A program made the translations under genes and the position numbers. Of a stretch of DNA of 64,000 bases, positions 1-8,686 are shown in pieces. The first letter of the stretch is position 1. Each line of letters opens with the position of its first letter. The notes under the pieces were generated by a model, which was given only the letters and a program-made list of their open reading frames with translations, did no database searches and was not told where the DNA came from. The DNA is taken from positions 1,860,001 through 1,924,000 of the forward strand of contig NZ_CP073318.1 of NCBI RefSeq assembly GCF_018263855.1. The letters are read 5' to 3'. This stretch comes from Kutzneria sp. CA-103260 (GTDB taxonomy: Bacteria > Actinomycetota > Actinomycetes > Mycobacteriales > Pseudonocardiaceae).

Positions 1-627
1 CCGGCGTCGGTGCTGGGCCTGAGCTTCTACCTGTTCCTGCTCACCCTGTCCGGCCTGGCCTACGACCGGGACCTGCCGGTGCCGGCGCTGGCCTCGCCGC
101 TGGTGGCGATGGCGTCCGGGATCGCCGTGATCGCGTACTGCGCGGCGGTCAAGCGCAATGTCGTTGGCGTGTACAGGCCCCGGGTGGAGCCGCTGTGGAG
201 CCCGTTCGTGCGGCGCAGCGAGTTCGTCACCGGGCTCTATGAGGCCGCCGCTGTACCGGCCGGCCTCGGCCTGCTGGTCGGCACGCCGTTCCTGCCGCCG
301 CTGCTGCGCTGGTTCGGGGCCCGGATCGGGCGGCGCACCTGGATCGGCACCACCTACCTGACCGAGTTCGACCTCGTCGAGGTGGGGGACGACGCCACCA
401 TCGGCACCGAGGTCTCCTTGCAGACCCACCTGTTCGAGGACCGGGTGATGAAGATGTCGGTGGTCACGGTCGGAGCCGGGGCGACCATCGGCACCCGGGC
501 GATCGTGCTCTACGACGCCATCGTCGGCGACGAGGTGTCCCTGGGGTCGTTGTCGCTGCTGATGAAGGGCGAGCACCTCACGGCCGGCACGTCGTGGCAC
601 GGCATTCCCGCGCAGGTGCGCCCATGA
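1..627 (+). CDS. Pls/PosA-type synthetase, C-terminal end (partial)
   Basis: The reading frame is open from the first base, so this is the last 208 residues of a longer protein. A hydrophobic stretch near residues 5-45 is followed by a left-handed beta-helix region with hexapeptide-type repeats (VEVGDDATIG, VTVGAGATIG, AIVGDEVSLG) as in acyltransferases. A membrane segment followed by hexapeptide repeats is the usual end of the Pls/PosA family, single-module NRPS-like proteins with an adenylation domain at the N-terminus; that domain would lie outside the window. The stop overlaps the next start by 4 nt (ATGA), so it heads or belongs to the operon running to 3348. The family assignment rests only on this C-terminus. 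Confidence 0.75.
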   Translation, partial: PASVLGLSFYLFLLTLSGLAYDRDLPVPALASPLVAMASGIAVIAYCAAVKRNVVGVYRPRVEPLWSPFVRRSEFVTGLYEAAAVPAGLGLLVGTPFLPPLLRWFGARIGRRTWIGTTYLTEFDLVEVGDDATIGTEVSLQTHLFEDRVMKMSVVTVGAGATIGTRAIVLYDAIVGDEVSLGSLSLLMKGEHLTAGTSWHGIPAQVRP

Positions 628-1286
628 CGCCGTTGGCTCTCGTGTACCGGGGCCCGGCCACGACGCCGGGCTGCCCCGAAGCGGTCGCGGATCTGTTGCG
701 GGCCGCCGATCACGGATTCGATGTGCGGTTCGTCGGGCCGAAGGAGGACATCGACCTCGGCACGGACGTGTTGGCCTCGGCGACTCTCTATGCCCAGCCG
801 GGCGGCGGGACCCTGGGGCGCGCCTTCCGCAAGCTGCGCCGGCACCGTGACGAGATACGGGCATTTGTCGCCAGGGGCGGCGGATATCTCGGCTTCTGCC
901 TCGGCGGCTACCTGGCCGGCGCGACCCCCGGCTTCGGGCTGCTGCCCGGCGACACCGACCAGTACATCATTTCCAAGGGCGCGACCGTACGTCATGACCG
1001 GAACGCGCTGGTGTCGGTGAACTGGCGGGGGCGGACGCGGGAACTGTTCTTTCAGGACGGTCCGCAGTTCCTGGTGGAGCGCCGGGAGAAGACGGCCGTG
1101 CTGGCCCACTATCCAAACGGGACGGTCGCGGCGCTGGTCGCCCGGTTCGGCCAGGGCCGGGTCGGCGTGGTCGGGCCACACCCGGAGGCCTCGTCCGACT
1201 GGTTCACCGACGCCGGACTGGCTGTGCCGCGACCACTCGGCACCGATCTGGGGCTGGATCTCGTGAACGCGGTGATGAAGTCATGA
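624..1286 (+). CDS. BPL_N-domain protein, class I glutamine-amidotransferase-like (cytosolic copy)
   Basis: A 220-residue protein starting at the ATG that overlaps the previous stop. An upstream in-frame GTG at 594 is less likely because it would run inside the preceding gene. It resembles the N-terminal domain of eukaryotic-type biotin-protein ligase, which has a class I glutamine amidotransferase fold. The nucleophile elbow GFCLGG carries Cys92 and a late GPHPEA motif carries His186/Glu188, giving a plausible catalytic triad; YAQPGGGTL is also conserved in the family. There is no ligase domain and no export signal. Close similarity to the product of 2554-3348 (identical LGFCLGGYLAGATPGF) shows they are paralogues in one operon. 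The reaction is unknown. Confidence 0.85.
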   Translation: MTPLALVYRGPATTPGCPEAVADLLRAADHGFDVRFVGPKEDIDLGTDVLASATLYAQPGGGTLGRAFRKLRRHRDEIRAFVARGGGYLGFCLGGYLAGATPGFGLLPGDTDQYIISKGATVRHDRNALVSVNWRGRTRELFFQDGPQFLVERREKTAVLAHYPNGTVAALVARFGQGRVGVVGPHPEASSDWFTDAGLAVPRPLGTDLGLDLVNAVMKS

Positions 1287-2557
1287 GCGCCACGAAGCGT
1301 CTGCTCGGGGTGGACGCCACCCGCGGCATCGCGCTGCTGGGCATGATGGCCGTGCACTCGCTGCTGGACGAGAGCTCCCCGGGCCACGCCTCGCTGTCCT
1401 TCGCCATCTTCGGCGGCCGGGCCGCGGCGACGTTCGCGGTGCTGGCCGGGGTCGGCATGGCGTTCATGACCGGGCGGCGGCGGGTGCGGCTGGCCGAGTT
1501 CGGGCCCACGGCGGCGATGCTGGCCACGCGGGCGCTGATGATCGGCCTGATCGGGCTCTGCCTCGGCTACACCGACGCCAGCTACGCGGCCGTGATCCTG
1601 CCTTACTACGCCATTCTGTTCCTGCTGGCCATCCCGCTGGTGATCCAGCCGAGCTGGCTGATCGGCGTGGTGGGCGCGGTCGTGGTGACGGTGGTGCCGC
1701 CGCTGACCCACGTGCTGCAGAACCAGCTGCCCACGCCGCCGCTGACCAATCCGACGTTCACCGACGCCATCACCCATCCGCTTGACCTGCTCACCGAGCT
1801 GTCGATCACGGGCGAGTACCCGGCGATCCCGTGGATGGCCTACGTCTGCGTCGGCCTGATCGTCGGCCGGTTGTCGCTGGCCCGGATCCGAGTCGCGGTG
1901 GCGCTGTTGGCGACTGGGACGGTGCTGGCGGTCGGCGCAGCGACGGCGTCCTGGATCCTGCTCAACAAGTACGGCGGGCTGGCGGCGATCTGGGCCGCGC
2001 AGCCGGGAAGCGTGCTGACCGTGCCGGAGACCACCGAGATGCTCAACCTCGGCGGGGACGGCACCACACCGACGTCCACCGACTGGTGGCTGGCCGTGGA
2101 CGCCCCGCACACCGGCACCGCCCCCGACCTCGTCGGCACCAGCGGGTCGGCGATCGCGTTGCTGGGCCTGTTGTTGTTGCTCGGCCACGTGAGCACGCCG
2201 TGGCTGCGGCGGACCGTGGCCGTCGTGTTCACACCGCTGGCGGCGGCCGGCAGTATGACGCTGACGATGTACACGGCGCACATCATGTTCCTCAATTCCG
2301 ACTACGACACCTACGATCCCGGCACCGGCTACCTGCTCCAGGTGATCGCTGTGCTGGTGGTGGCGGTGGCCTGGCGGGCGACCGCCGGCAAGGGGCCGTT
2401 GGAGGCGCTGGTGACCGCGGTGGCCAACCGGGCGAAACGAAGAGCCGGCGGCGGGGTCGCCGCCCCGAGAGCCCCGATCGCGGCCACTGCGACCAGGATC
2501 GGCGCTTCGGTAGGCTCGGCGGACCGACCGGCGATCGGCTCTGGAGAACAGTCATGA
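1283..2557 (+). CDS. Polytopic membrane protein of the DUF418/DUF1624 (heparan acetyltransferase-like) type
   Basis: 424 residues with about ten hydrophobic segments. The N-terminus (KRLLGVDATRGIALLGMMAVHS) has the R-G-x-A-x-x-G-M pattern shared by DUF418, DUF1624 and related acyltransferase-like membrane proteins. It overlaps the upstream BPL_N gene by 4 nt and the downstream one by 4 nt, so all are probably made together. Members of this superfamily are suspected of moving acyl groups across the membrane; here the partner could be the Pls/PosA-type product. That role is inference from neighbours, not shown by a catalytic motif. Confidence 0.75.
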   Translation: MSATKRLLGVDATRGIALLGMMAVHSLLDESSPGHASLSFAIFGGRAAATFAVLAGVGMAFMTGRRRVRLAEFGPTAAMLATRALMIGLIGLCLGYTDASYAAVILPYYAILFLLAIPLVIQPSWLIGVVGAVVVTVVPPLTHVLQNQLPTPPLTNPTFTDAITHPLDLLTELSITGEYPAIPWMAYVCVGLIVGRLSLARIRVAVALLATGTVLAVGAATASWILLNKYGGLAAIWAAQPGSVLTVPETTEMLNLGGDGTTPTSTDWWLAVDAPHTGTAPDLVGTSGSAIALLGLLLLLGHVSTPWLRRTVAVVFTPLAAAGSMTLTMYTAHIMFLNSDYDTYDPGTGYLLQVIAVLVVAVAWRATAGKGPLEALVTAVANRAKRRAGGGVAAPRAPIAATATRIGASVGSADRPAIGSGEQS

Positions 2558-3348
2558 CGTGCACGGAGTGCGGACGGCGGGCGGTGAGCCGGCGGCGGTT
2601 CCTCGCCGGCGCCGGTGCGGTGGGCATCGCCGCCGGCCTGGCCGCGTGCGGCTCGGAGGTGCCCGACAACCGGCCGCTGGCCTTGGTCTACCGCGGCAAA
2701 GCATCGTGCGCCGGTTGCGCGGAGACCGTCGCCACGCTGTTGCAGAACAACCCGGTCACGCCGTTTCGAACCGCGTACTGCGGCCCGAACGAGAAAGTCC
2801 CGCTCACAGCGGCCGAACTGGCCAAGGCGATGGTCTACGCCCAGCCCGGCGGCGGAACCCTCGACGACGGCTGGCGGCAGATGCGGGCGTACGCGGACGT
2901 GATCACCGGCTACGTCCGGGGCGGCGGCCACTACCTCGGCTTCTGCCTCGGCGGCTACCTGGCCGGGGCCACCCCCGGCTTCAAGCTGCTGCCCGGGGAC
3001 ACGGCCCAGTACGTCAGCACCGAGGACGCCGACACCCGCACCACCCGGGACACCGTCGTCGAGGTCAGCTGGCGGGGCCAGCAGCGGCACATGTTCTTCC
3101 AGGACGGCCCGGCCTTCGTGCTCGACCCCGGGGCCGCCGCGACCGTGTTGGCCCGGTACACCAACGGTTCCGTCGCCGCGCTGGTGACCCCGTACGGCAA
3201 GGGGCAGGTTGGTGTGGTCGGGCCGCACCCGGAGGCCACGTCGTCGTGGTACAGCGACGTGCGACGGCCCAACCCCGACGGCATCCAGCCTGATCTGGGC
3301 TACGACTTCGTGCAGAGCACCATTCAGCCGGCTTCGACCACCAAGTAG
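2554..3348 (+). CDS. BPL_N-domain Tat lipoprotein (exported paralogue)
   Basis: 264 residues from the ATG overlapping the upstream stop (ATGA). The frame is open far upstream, but that stretch is antisense-like shadow of the membrane protein gene. The start carries a twin-arginine motif SRRRFLAG (residues 12-19) and a lipobox LAAC with Cys32, so it should be a Tat-exported, lipid-anchored protein. The mature part repeats the BPL_N fold of 624-1286, with nucleophile Cys131 in GFCLGG and a GPHPEA motif. One cytosolic and one surface copy of the same enzyme-like domain flanking a membrane protein is unusual. The 3' end overlaps the convergent regulator gene by 25 nt. Confidence 0.85.
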   Translation: MTCTECGRRAVSRRRFLAGAGAVGIAAGLAACGSEVPDNRPLALVYRGKASCAGCAETVATLLQNNPVTPFRTAYCGPNEKVPLTAAELAKAMVYAQPGGGTLDDGWRQMRAYADVITGYVRGGGHYLGFCLGGYLAGATPGFKLLPGDTAQYVSTEDADTRTTRDTVVEVSWRGQQRHMFFQDGPAFVLDPGAAATVLARYTNGSVAALVTPYGKGQVGVVGPHPEATSSWYSDVRRPNPDGIQPDLGYDFVQSTIQPASTTK

Positions 3349-4172
3349 CGCGAGGCCAGTTCACGCAGGGCGGCGTGGGACGGCGTGCCAGGTTCGGCGG
3401 TCCAGGTGAACAGTTGCTGGTCCGGATCGGCGGTGCAGACCAGCGCCGCCCAGTCGAGGGTGAGATCGCCGACGACCGGATGCCGCACTTCGTTGCTGCC
3501 GGCGCTGCGGGGTGCGACCTGGTGCGCGGTCCACCATCGCCGGAAGTGCTCGTCCCGTTGGGAAAGCTCCTCGACCAGGGCCACCAGTTCGGGGTCGTCG
3601 GGATCCCGCGCGGCCTCCCGGCGCAGCTGCGCCACCCCGTTGCGGGCGGCTCGTTCCCAGTGCGGATACAGGCCCCGCACGTTCGGGTCGCAGAAGACCA
3701 GTCGCACGAAGTTCCGGTCCCTGTCCGGCAGCCGTCCGAAGTCGGTGAACAGCGCGGCCGCCATCGGGTTCCAGGCCAGGATGTCCGTGCGGCGGCCCAG
3801 AACCACCGCCGGCGTGGTCGCCAGATCGTCGAGCAGCCGCCGCAGCTGCGGCTGAGCCTGTTGCGGTGAAAGCCTTTCCGGCCGCTGCTCCCGGCCCGAC
3901 AGCTCGAACACGTAGTCGCGCTCGTCCTCGCTGAGCCGGAGCACCTTCGCGATGGCCGCCAGCACCTCCCCGGACGCCCGCCGCCGTCCCTGTTCGAGTC
4001 GGGCGTAGAAGTCCGTGCTGATCGACGCAAGGGCGGCCACCTCCTCCCGGCGTAGTCCTCGGACACGCCGCCGGGTGCCGGTGCCGGGCAGGCCCACCTC
4101 GTCCGGGCTCAGCTCGCTGCGCCGGGCCTGGAGGAAATCGCCCAGCTCAGTGCGGTGCGCGTCGCCGGTCAT
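3324..4172 (-). CDS. XRE-family regulator with MmyB-like ligand-binding domain
   Basis: 282 residues. Residues ~8-80 form a helix-turn-helix of the Cro/CI type with the sequence RRVRGLRREEVAALASIS, followed by the MmyB-like C-terminal domain (LAWNPMAAALFTDF, RNFVRLVFCDP, FRRWWTAHQV), which in this family binds a hydrophobic ligand. It is a cytosolic DNA-binding regulator. It diverges from the small membrane protein gene at 4304, and the gap holds two TGTCC-nn-GGACA palindromes, the likely operators. Genes of this family are commonly next to the oxidoreductase or membrane gene they control. Confidence 0.9.
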   Translation of the reverse strand: MTGDAHRTELGDFLQARRSELSPDEVGLPGTGTRRRVRGLRREEVAALASISTDFYARLEQGRRRASGEVLAAIAKVLRLSEDERDYVFELSGREQRPERLSPQQAQPQLRRLLDDLATTPAVVLGRRTDILAWNPMAAALFTDFGRLPDRDRNFVRLVFCDPNVRGLYPHWERAARNGVAQLRREAARDPDDPELVALVEELSQRDEHFRRWWTAHQVAPRSAGSNEVRHPVVGDLTLDWAALVCTADPDQQLFTWTAEPGTPSHAALRELASRYLVVEAG

Positions 4173-4206
4173 GCCCTGAATCTAACAGGGCCAGGGTAGG
4201 CCTGGC

Positions 4207-4235
4207 TTGTCCCTGGACAATGCTGTCCGCGGACA
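4207..4235. promoter_or_regulatory. Tandem palindromic operators
   Basis: Two palindromes sit side by side: TTGTCC-ct-GGACAA (4207-4220) and TGTCCGCGGACA (4224-4235, perfect). Their centres are 16 bp apart, so bound dimers would lie on roughly the same helix region. They lie between divergent genes, one encoding an MmyB-type regulator, and are the natural candidate binding site for it. Confidence 0.6.
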
Positions 4236-4303
4236 AGACCGGCCCTTTTCGGCGCCGCGCCGCCGCTGCCAGAGTCGGCACTGTGTCACCACAAGGAGAT
4301 TCC

Positions 4304-4855
4304 ATGAGCCCGGCTGCTGTCGACCGGGGCATCGCGCCGGCCCTGCGACGCCTGTACTTCGTCCGCTTCGCCTTCGCGGTCGTCTGGGCCGGTCTGGTGG
4401 TCGCGACCGCCTCGACCATCAACCCTCTCAGCGCCACGCTGTTCGTGCTCTACCCGTTGTTCGACCTGGCTGCCGCCGTCGTCGACGCGCGTTCGTCCGG
4501 GAACGGCAAACCGGTGCCCGGCCTCTACGTGAACATGGCCATCAGCCTGTTGGCCGGAGTCGGCCTGGCCATCGCCCTCTCGTCCGGCATTCCGGCCGTG
4601 CTCCGGGTCTGGGGCGCGTGGGCCATCCTGTCCGGCCTCGTCCAACTCGTCGTCGGCCTCACCCGCTACCGGCTCGGCGGCCAGTGGCCCATGATCATCA
4701 GCGGCGCCATCTCGGCCGTCGCCGGCACCTCGTTCATCCTCCAGGCCGGCCAACCCAGCCCCACGCTGTCCACCCTGGCCGGCTACGCCACCCTCGGCGG
4801 CGTCTTCTTCCTCGTCTCCGCCCTACGCCTCGGCCGCGCGGCCAAGACCGCCTGA
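4304..4855 (+). CDS. Small polytopic membrane protein (HdeD/DUF308-like)
   Basis: 183 residues starting at the ATG preceded by a good ribosome site AAGGAGA (4293-4299). An ATG at 4220 is in frame but falls inside the operator palindromes and would add a non-hydrophobic leader, so it is rejected. About six hydrophobic segments, e.g. FAVVWAGLVVATAST and ISLLAGVGLAIALSSG, give a compact all-membrane protein similar to DUF308/HdeD proteins, whose function is poorly known. Divergent from the MmyB-type regulator, which probably controls it. Confidence 0.75.
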   Translation: MSPAAVDRGIAPALRRLYFVRFAFAVVWAGLVVATASTINPLSATLFVLYPLFDLAAAVVDARSSGNGKPVPGLYVNMAISLLAGVGLAIALSSGIPAVLRVWGAWAILSGLVQLVVGLTRYRLGGQWPMIISGAISAVAGTSFILQAGQPSPTLSTLAGYATLGGVFFLVSALRLGRAAKTA

Positions 4856-4961
4856 CCGAACAGGAGTCAGGGAGCTCCGGCCCGAGCGGCAGCACCCGAA
4901 CGATTACGAGAAGGCCCACGCCTCTGGAGCCGTACCATCGTGACTCCGGGGGAGGGGACCG

Positions 4962-7721
4962 ATGGACTTCTGTGTGCTGGGGCCACTGGAGATCTGGACG
5001 GCCGGGGGTCGGCTGGCGCTGCCGGGAACGCGGCACCAGCGGGTGCTGGCGACGTTGCTGCTGACGCCGAACGCTGTGGTGCCGATGGCCCGGCTGGTCG
5101 AGGCGACCTGGGACGACGAGCCGCCGGCCACCGCGACCAAGCAGGTGCAGAACTGCGTGTCGGCGCTGCGGGACCGGCTGGGTGACGCGGAGCAGCGGCT
5201 CATCGTCACCGACGGCCCCGGCTATCGAATGGCCGTCACCGATGAACAGGTGGACCTGCTGCGGTTCACCAGGGGCGTCGCCGAGGCGAGACGGCACGCC
5301 GAGAAGGGCGCGCTGCGCGAAGGGGTACGCGAGATCCGGACCGCGCTGAAGCTGTGGCGTGGACCGGCGCTCGACGGGCTTGGCACCTCGGTGCTGGCCG
5401 GGCGGGCCGCGCGGCTGGATGAGCAGCGGCTGGACGCGTTCGAGTCGTGTGTCGACTGGCAGATCGCGCTCGGGCAGCACCGTGAGGTGATCGACGAGCT
5501 GGCCGAGGTCGTGGCCGAGAACCCGCTGCGGGAACGGCCATACGCCCAGCTCATGTTCGCCCTCGACCGGGCCGGCCGGCAGGCGGACGCGTTGAAGGTG
5601 TTCCAGCAGCTACGGACCGCCTTCGCCGAGGAGCTGGGGATCGATCCTGGTCCTGACGTTCGTGAGCTGCACGAACGCATCCTCCGCGGCGAGAACCGGT
5701 CGCAGCGCGCGAACCCGGCTCCCGCCGCGCCCGAGGACGAGCTGGACCGCGCGGCCAAGGAACTCGCGTCGGCGATCGCCCGGCAGTGGACGGCCGAAGC
5801 CGAGACACGGTCGCTGAACCGACCGGAGCCGGTGCCGCTGAAGTGGTCGAGCACCGAGCGCGAGGTGGCGGCGACGGCGTCGGCGGTGCTGGGCGGGCGT
5901 CCCGGCGACGGCCCGGAACGACTGGTGCTGAGCGGCGACCTGACCGACGTGGTCGCGAAGTTCCGGCAGGTTCCGTCGCGGCAGCTGGTGGTGCTGGGGG
6001 AGCCCGGCGCGGGCAAGTCGGTGCTGGCGATCCTGCTCACCCTCGGCCTGCTCGCGGACCGGCCGCCGGGCGAGCCGGTGCCGGTGCTGCTGCCGCTGGC
6101 CTCGTGGAACCCACGCCGGGAACACCTGGACACCTGGCTGGCCCGCCGGTTGGTCGAGGAGTACCCAGGGCTGGCCAACACCGCCACCTACGGCCCGGAC
6201 GCCGGGCTGCGCCTGGTGCTCGAAGGCCGGGTCATCCCGGTGCTGGACGGGCTCGACGAGACGCCGCCCGGGCTGCACACCGCGGCGATCGACGCGCTGG
6301 ACCAGGCCGTCGGCGCCGGTCGGCCGCTGGTGGTGACCTGTCGCGGGGCCGAGTACGAGCTGGCGGTGCGGGCGGCGGGGTCGTTCCTGACCAGGGCCGC
6401 GGTGGTGGAGATCGAACCGGTCGAGATCGAGGACGCGGTCGACTTCCTCACCGCGCGCCGACGTTCCGGCGAGACCCGCTGGGAGCCGGTGGTCGAGCGG
6501 CTGCGGCGGGAGCCGACCGGGGCGCTCGCCCAGGCCCTGCGCACGCCGCTGATGGTCGACCTGGCCCGGACCGCCTACGCGAATCCGACCGCCGACCCGG
6601 GTGAACTCTGTGACACCGCGAGGTTTCCCGACCGGGCGGCGGTCGAGCGGCACCTGCTCGACGCGTACCTGCCGTCGGTGTACGCCCGCCGGCCGGCCCC
6701 ACCGGCCCGGCTCGACCGTCCGAACCAACCGCGCGACTACGACCCGGAGCAGGTCGAGCGCTGGCTGACCTTCCTGGCCCGACGGCTCGAACGCGAACGC
6801 ACCCGCGACCTCGCCTGGTGGCGGCTGGACCGCGCGGTGCCACGCCTGGTCGTCGGCCTCTACCTCGGCCTGCCGCCCGCGGTGCTGTTCGCGCTCACCG
6901 GCTGGCTGGCCGCGGGCCCGCTGGTCGCGGGGATCTACGGCGTCTCCTTCGCGGCCGCCGGCTGCGTCACACACAGCGTCGGCCGCCGGCCGGGGCCGCT
7001 GCGGGTGGAGGCCGCCTTCACCGGCATCGCGGGCCGGTTCGCGCGCCGGTTCGCGGTCGGCGCGATGACCGGGATCTGCCTGGGCCTCGGCTGGTCGTTG
7101 CCGACCGAGGTGATCGGCGTGCTCGCCGTGGTGTTCGGCCTCGCGGTCGGCGTGCACGTCTGGCTCGGCACGCCGCTGGACGCGAACCGGGTGTCCAGCC
7201 CCGAGACCGTGCTGCGCCACGACCGCGCCGCGGCCCTGTCGTTCACCTTGTCGTTCATGGTGTCGCTGGGCCTGTTCTACGGTCTGGCGCTCACCCTCAC
7301 CCAGGACGAGCCCAGCATCGAGGTGCTGGACGACCGCTTCGACGTGGTGCTGAGCGCGGCCGGTGGCGTGGCCGCCGCTCTGCTCGGCCGGTTCTTCGTG
7401 CCGAAACCGGGCGGTGTCGCCTACGGCCTCGCCGGGGCGGTCATCAGCGGCCAGCTGATCCCGGCCGCGGACAGCGCCGTGCAGGCGGTCGTGGCCGGCG
7501 GCCTGTTCGGGCTGGCCGTCGGGCTCAGCGTCTGCCTGGCCCGCGCCTGGGGAGCGTTCGGCTGCACTCGGCTGTGGCTGGCCTCGCGGGGCCACGTTCC
7601 GTTGGCGTTCATGGCTTTCCTCGACGACGCGCACCGGCGCGGCGTGCTGCGGCAGGTCGGGGCCGTGTACCAGTTCCGGCATGCCCGGTTGCAGGAGCGC
7701 CTTGCCGGCGACCGGTCGTGA
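4962..7721 (+). CDS. SARP (BTAD) - NACHT ATPase - multi-span membrane fusion
   Basis: 919 residues; a GGGGGAGGGG tract lies just before the ATG. Residues ~1-90 form an OmpR-like winged helix and ~95-245 the bacterial transcriptional activation domain typical of SARP/AfsR regulators (LRERPYAQLMFALDRAGRQA). A NACHT-type ATPase follows: Walker A GEPGAGKS near residues 346-353 and Walker B VIPVLDGLDET near 424-434. From about residue 626 to 880 there are several transmembrane segments (LVVGLYLGLPPAVLFALTG and others). AfsR-type regulators normally end in TPR repeats and are soluble; membrane anchoring of a DNA-binding NACHT protein is unusual. It could be a membrane-tethered antibiotic-type regulator or a NACHT sensor with a borrowed head. 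No obvious target gene is adjacent. Confidence 0.85.
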   Translation: MDFCVLGPLEIWTAGGRLALPGTRHQRVLATLLLTPNAVVPMARLVEATWDDEPPATATKQVQNCVSALRDRLGDAEQRLIVTDGPGYRMAVTDEQVDLLRFTRGVAEARRHAEKGALREGVREIRTALKLWRGPALDGLGTSVLAGRAARLDEQRLDAFESCVDWQIALGQHREVIDELAEVVAENPLRERPYAQLMFALDRAGRQADALKVFQQLRTAFAEELGIDPGPDVRELHERILRGENRSQRANPAPAAPEDELDRAAKELASAIARQWTAEAETRSLNRPEPVPLKWSSTEREVAATASAVLGGRPGDGPERLVLSGDLTDVVAKFRQVPSRQLVVLGEPGAGKSVLAILLTLGLLADRPPGEPVPVLLPLASWNPRREHLDTWLARRLVEEYPGLANTATYGPDAGLRLVLEGRVIPVLDGLDETPPGLHTAAIDALDQAVGAGRPLVVTCRGAEYELAVRAAGSFLTRAAVVEIEPVEIEDAVDFLTARRRSGETRWEPVVERLRREPTGALAQALRTPLMVDLARTAYANPTADPGELCDTARFPDRAAVERHLLDAYLPSVYARRPAPPARLDRPNQPRDYDPEQVERWLTFLARRLERERTRDLAWWRLDRAVPRLVVGLYLGLPPAVLFALTGWLAAGPLVAGIYGVSFAAAGCVTHSVGRRPGPLRVEAAFTGIAGRFARRFAVGAMTGICLGLGWSLPTEVIGVLAVVFGLAVGVHVWLGTPLDANRVSSPETVLRHDRAAALSFTLSFMVSLGLFYGLALTLTQDEPSIEVLDDRFDVVLSAAGGVAAALLGRFFVPKPGGVAYGLAGAVISGQLIPAADSAVQAVVAGGLFGLAVGLSVCLARAWGAFGCTRLWLASRGHVPLAFMAFLDDAHRRGVLRQVGAVYQFRHARLQERLAGDRS

Positions 7722-7741
7722 TCTGGGCTACGGTTGCCGGC

Positions 7742-8686
7742 GTGACGTCTGCATTCCGCCTTGCCGCGGTCGCCTTGGTGGCGTTGAGCTCATTGGTGGC
7801 GTGTTCGACCGCGAGCCGGCCCGCGCACGCGGCGGCCGTGACGAGCACGACGGCCGGGGCGTTTTGTGAGGGTGGCCCGAATTCGTCCAGCGCAAGGACA
7901 ATGACCGTCGCCGGGCAGAACCGGGCGTTCATCGAACACCTGCCGGCCGGCTTCACCGCCGGCACGAAGTACCCGGCCGTCATCGCGTTCCCGGGCCGAG
8001 GCGAGTCGGACTCGCAGCTCCAGGGCTACTCCCAACTCGACACCGTCAACGCCGTCGTGCTGTACGCCCAGGGCCTCGACGGCCAGGGCGGCAAGCCCAC
8101 GTGGGAGGCGACTCCCTACATCGGCGCGGAGGCGCACGACTACGAGTTCACGACCGACATGGTGGAGTTGCTGGCCGGCTCGCCGTGCGTGGACGCCGGG
8201 CGGATCGCCCTGGCCGGCAAGTCGGACGGCGCCGGCTTCGCCGCGTCCGCGGCCTGCACCATCTCCGGAGTCGCCGCGGTGGCAACGATTTCCGGCGCGT
8301 TCTACCAGCAGTACAACCACTGCGGCGCCAGCGGCAACGCCGTGCCCATGCTGGACATGCACGGCACCAGCGATCCCGTCATGCCGTACGAGGGAATCCC
8401 GTCCCGTGGCGTCTACTCCATCGACGCGTGGCTCCAGCTCTGGCAGCAGCGGGATCAGTGCACCGGCTCGGGCACGGACGACACCATCGCCTCCGACGTG
8501 GTCCGGACCACCTGGAGCACCTGCGCCAGCGGCGTCGAGGTCGTCAACTACCGCATCATCGGGGGCGGCCACACCTGGGCCGGCGCCACGACTCCCAGCG
8601 GTCCGGGCGGCACCACGCATTCGGTCGACGCCGCGCAGACCATCGCCTGCTTCCTTCAGGACCACCCCCTGCACGGCGCGCGGTGA
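7742..8686 (+). CDS. Secreted lipoprotein esterase, PHB-depolymerase/LpqC-like
   Basis: 314 residues from GTG 7742; GTG 7718, which overlaps the previous stop, is an alternative. The N-terminus is a lipoprotein signal ending in LVAC. The body is an alpha/beta hydrolase of the poly(3-hydroxybutyrate) depolymerase/feruloyl esterase group: nucleophile elbow GKSDG, acid in DMHGTSDPVMPY and His in GGGHTWAG. It should act on ester bonds outside the cell; the substrate is not evident. The stop overlaps the acyl-CoA dehydrogenase start (TGATG). Confidence 0.8.
   Translation: MTSAFRLAAVALVALSSLVACSTASRPAHAAAVTSTTAGAFCEGGPNSSSARTMTVAGQNRAFIEHLPAGFTAGTKYPAVIAFPGRGESDSQLQGYSQLDTVNAVVLYAQGLDGQGGKPTWEATPYIGAEAHDYEFTTDMVELLAGSPCVDAGRIALAGKSDGAGFAASAACTISGVAAVATISGAFYQQYNHCGASGNAVPMLDMHGTSDPVMPYEGIPSRGVYSIDAWLQLWQQRDQCTGSGTDDTIASDVVRTTWSTCASGVEVVNYRIIGGGHTWAGATTPSGPGGTTHSVDAAQTIACFLQDHPLHGAR

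Noticed and set aside
4220..4303. ATG 4220 as start of the small membrane protein
   Set aside because: It lies inside the operator palindromes and has no ribosome site; ATG 4304 has AAGGAGA at correct distance.
5610..7682. 690-residue antisense open frame opposite the SARP-NACHT gene
   Set aside because: Composition is His/Arg/Gly/Pro-rich shadow typical of high-GC antisense; no motif, while the plus strand gives clear BTAD and NACHT motifs.
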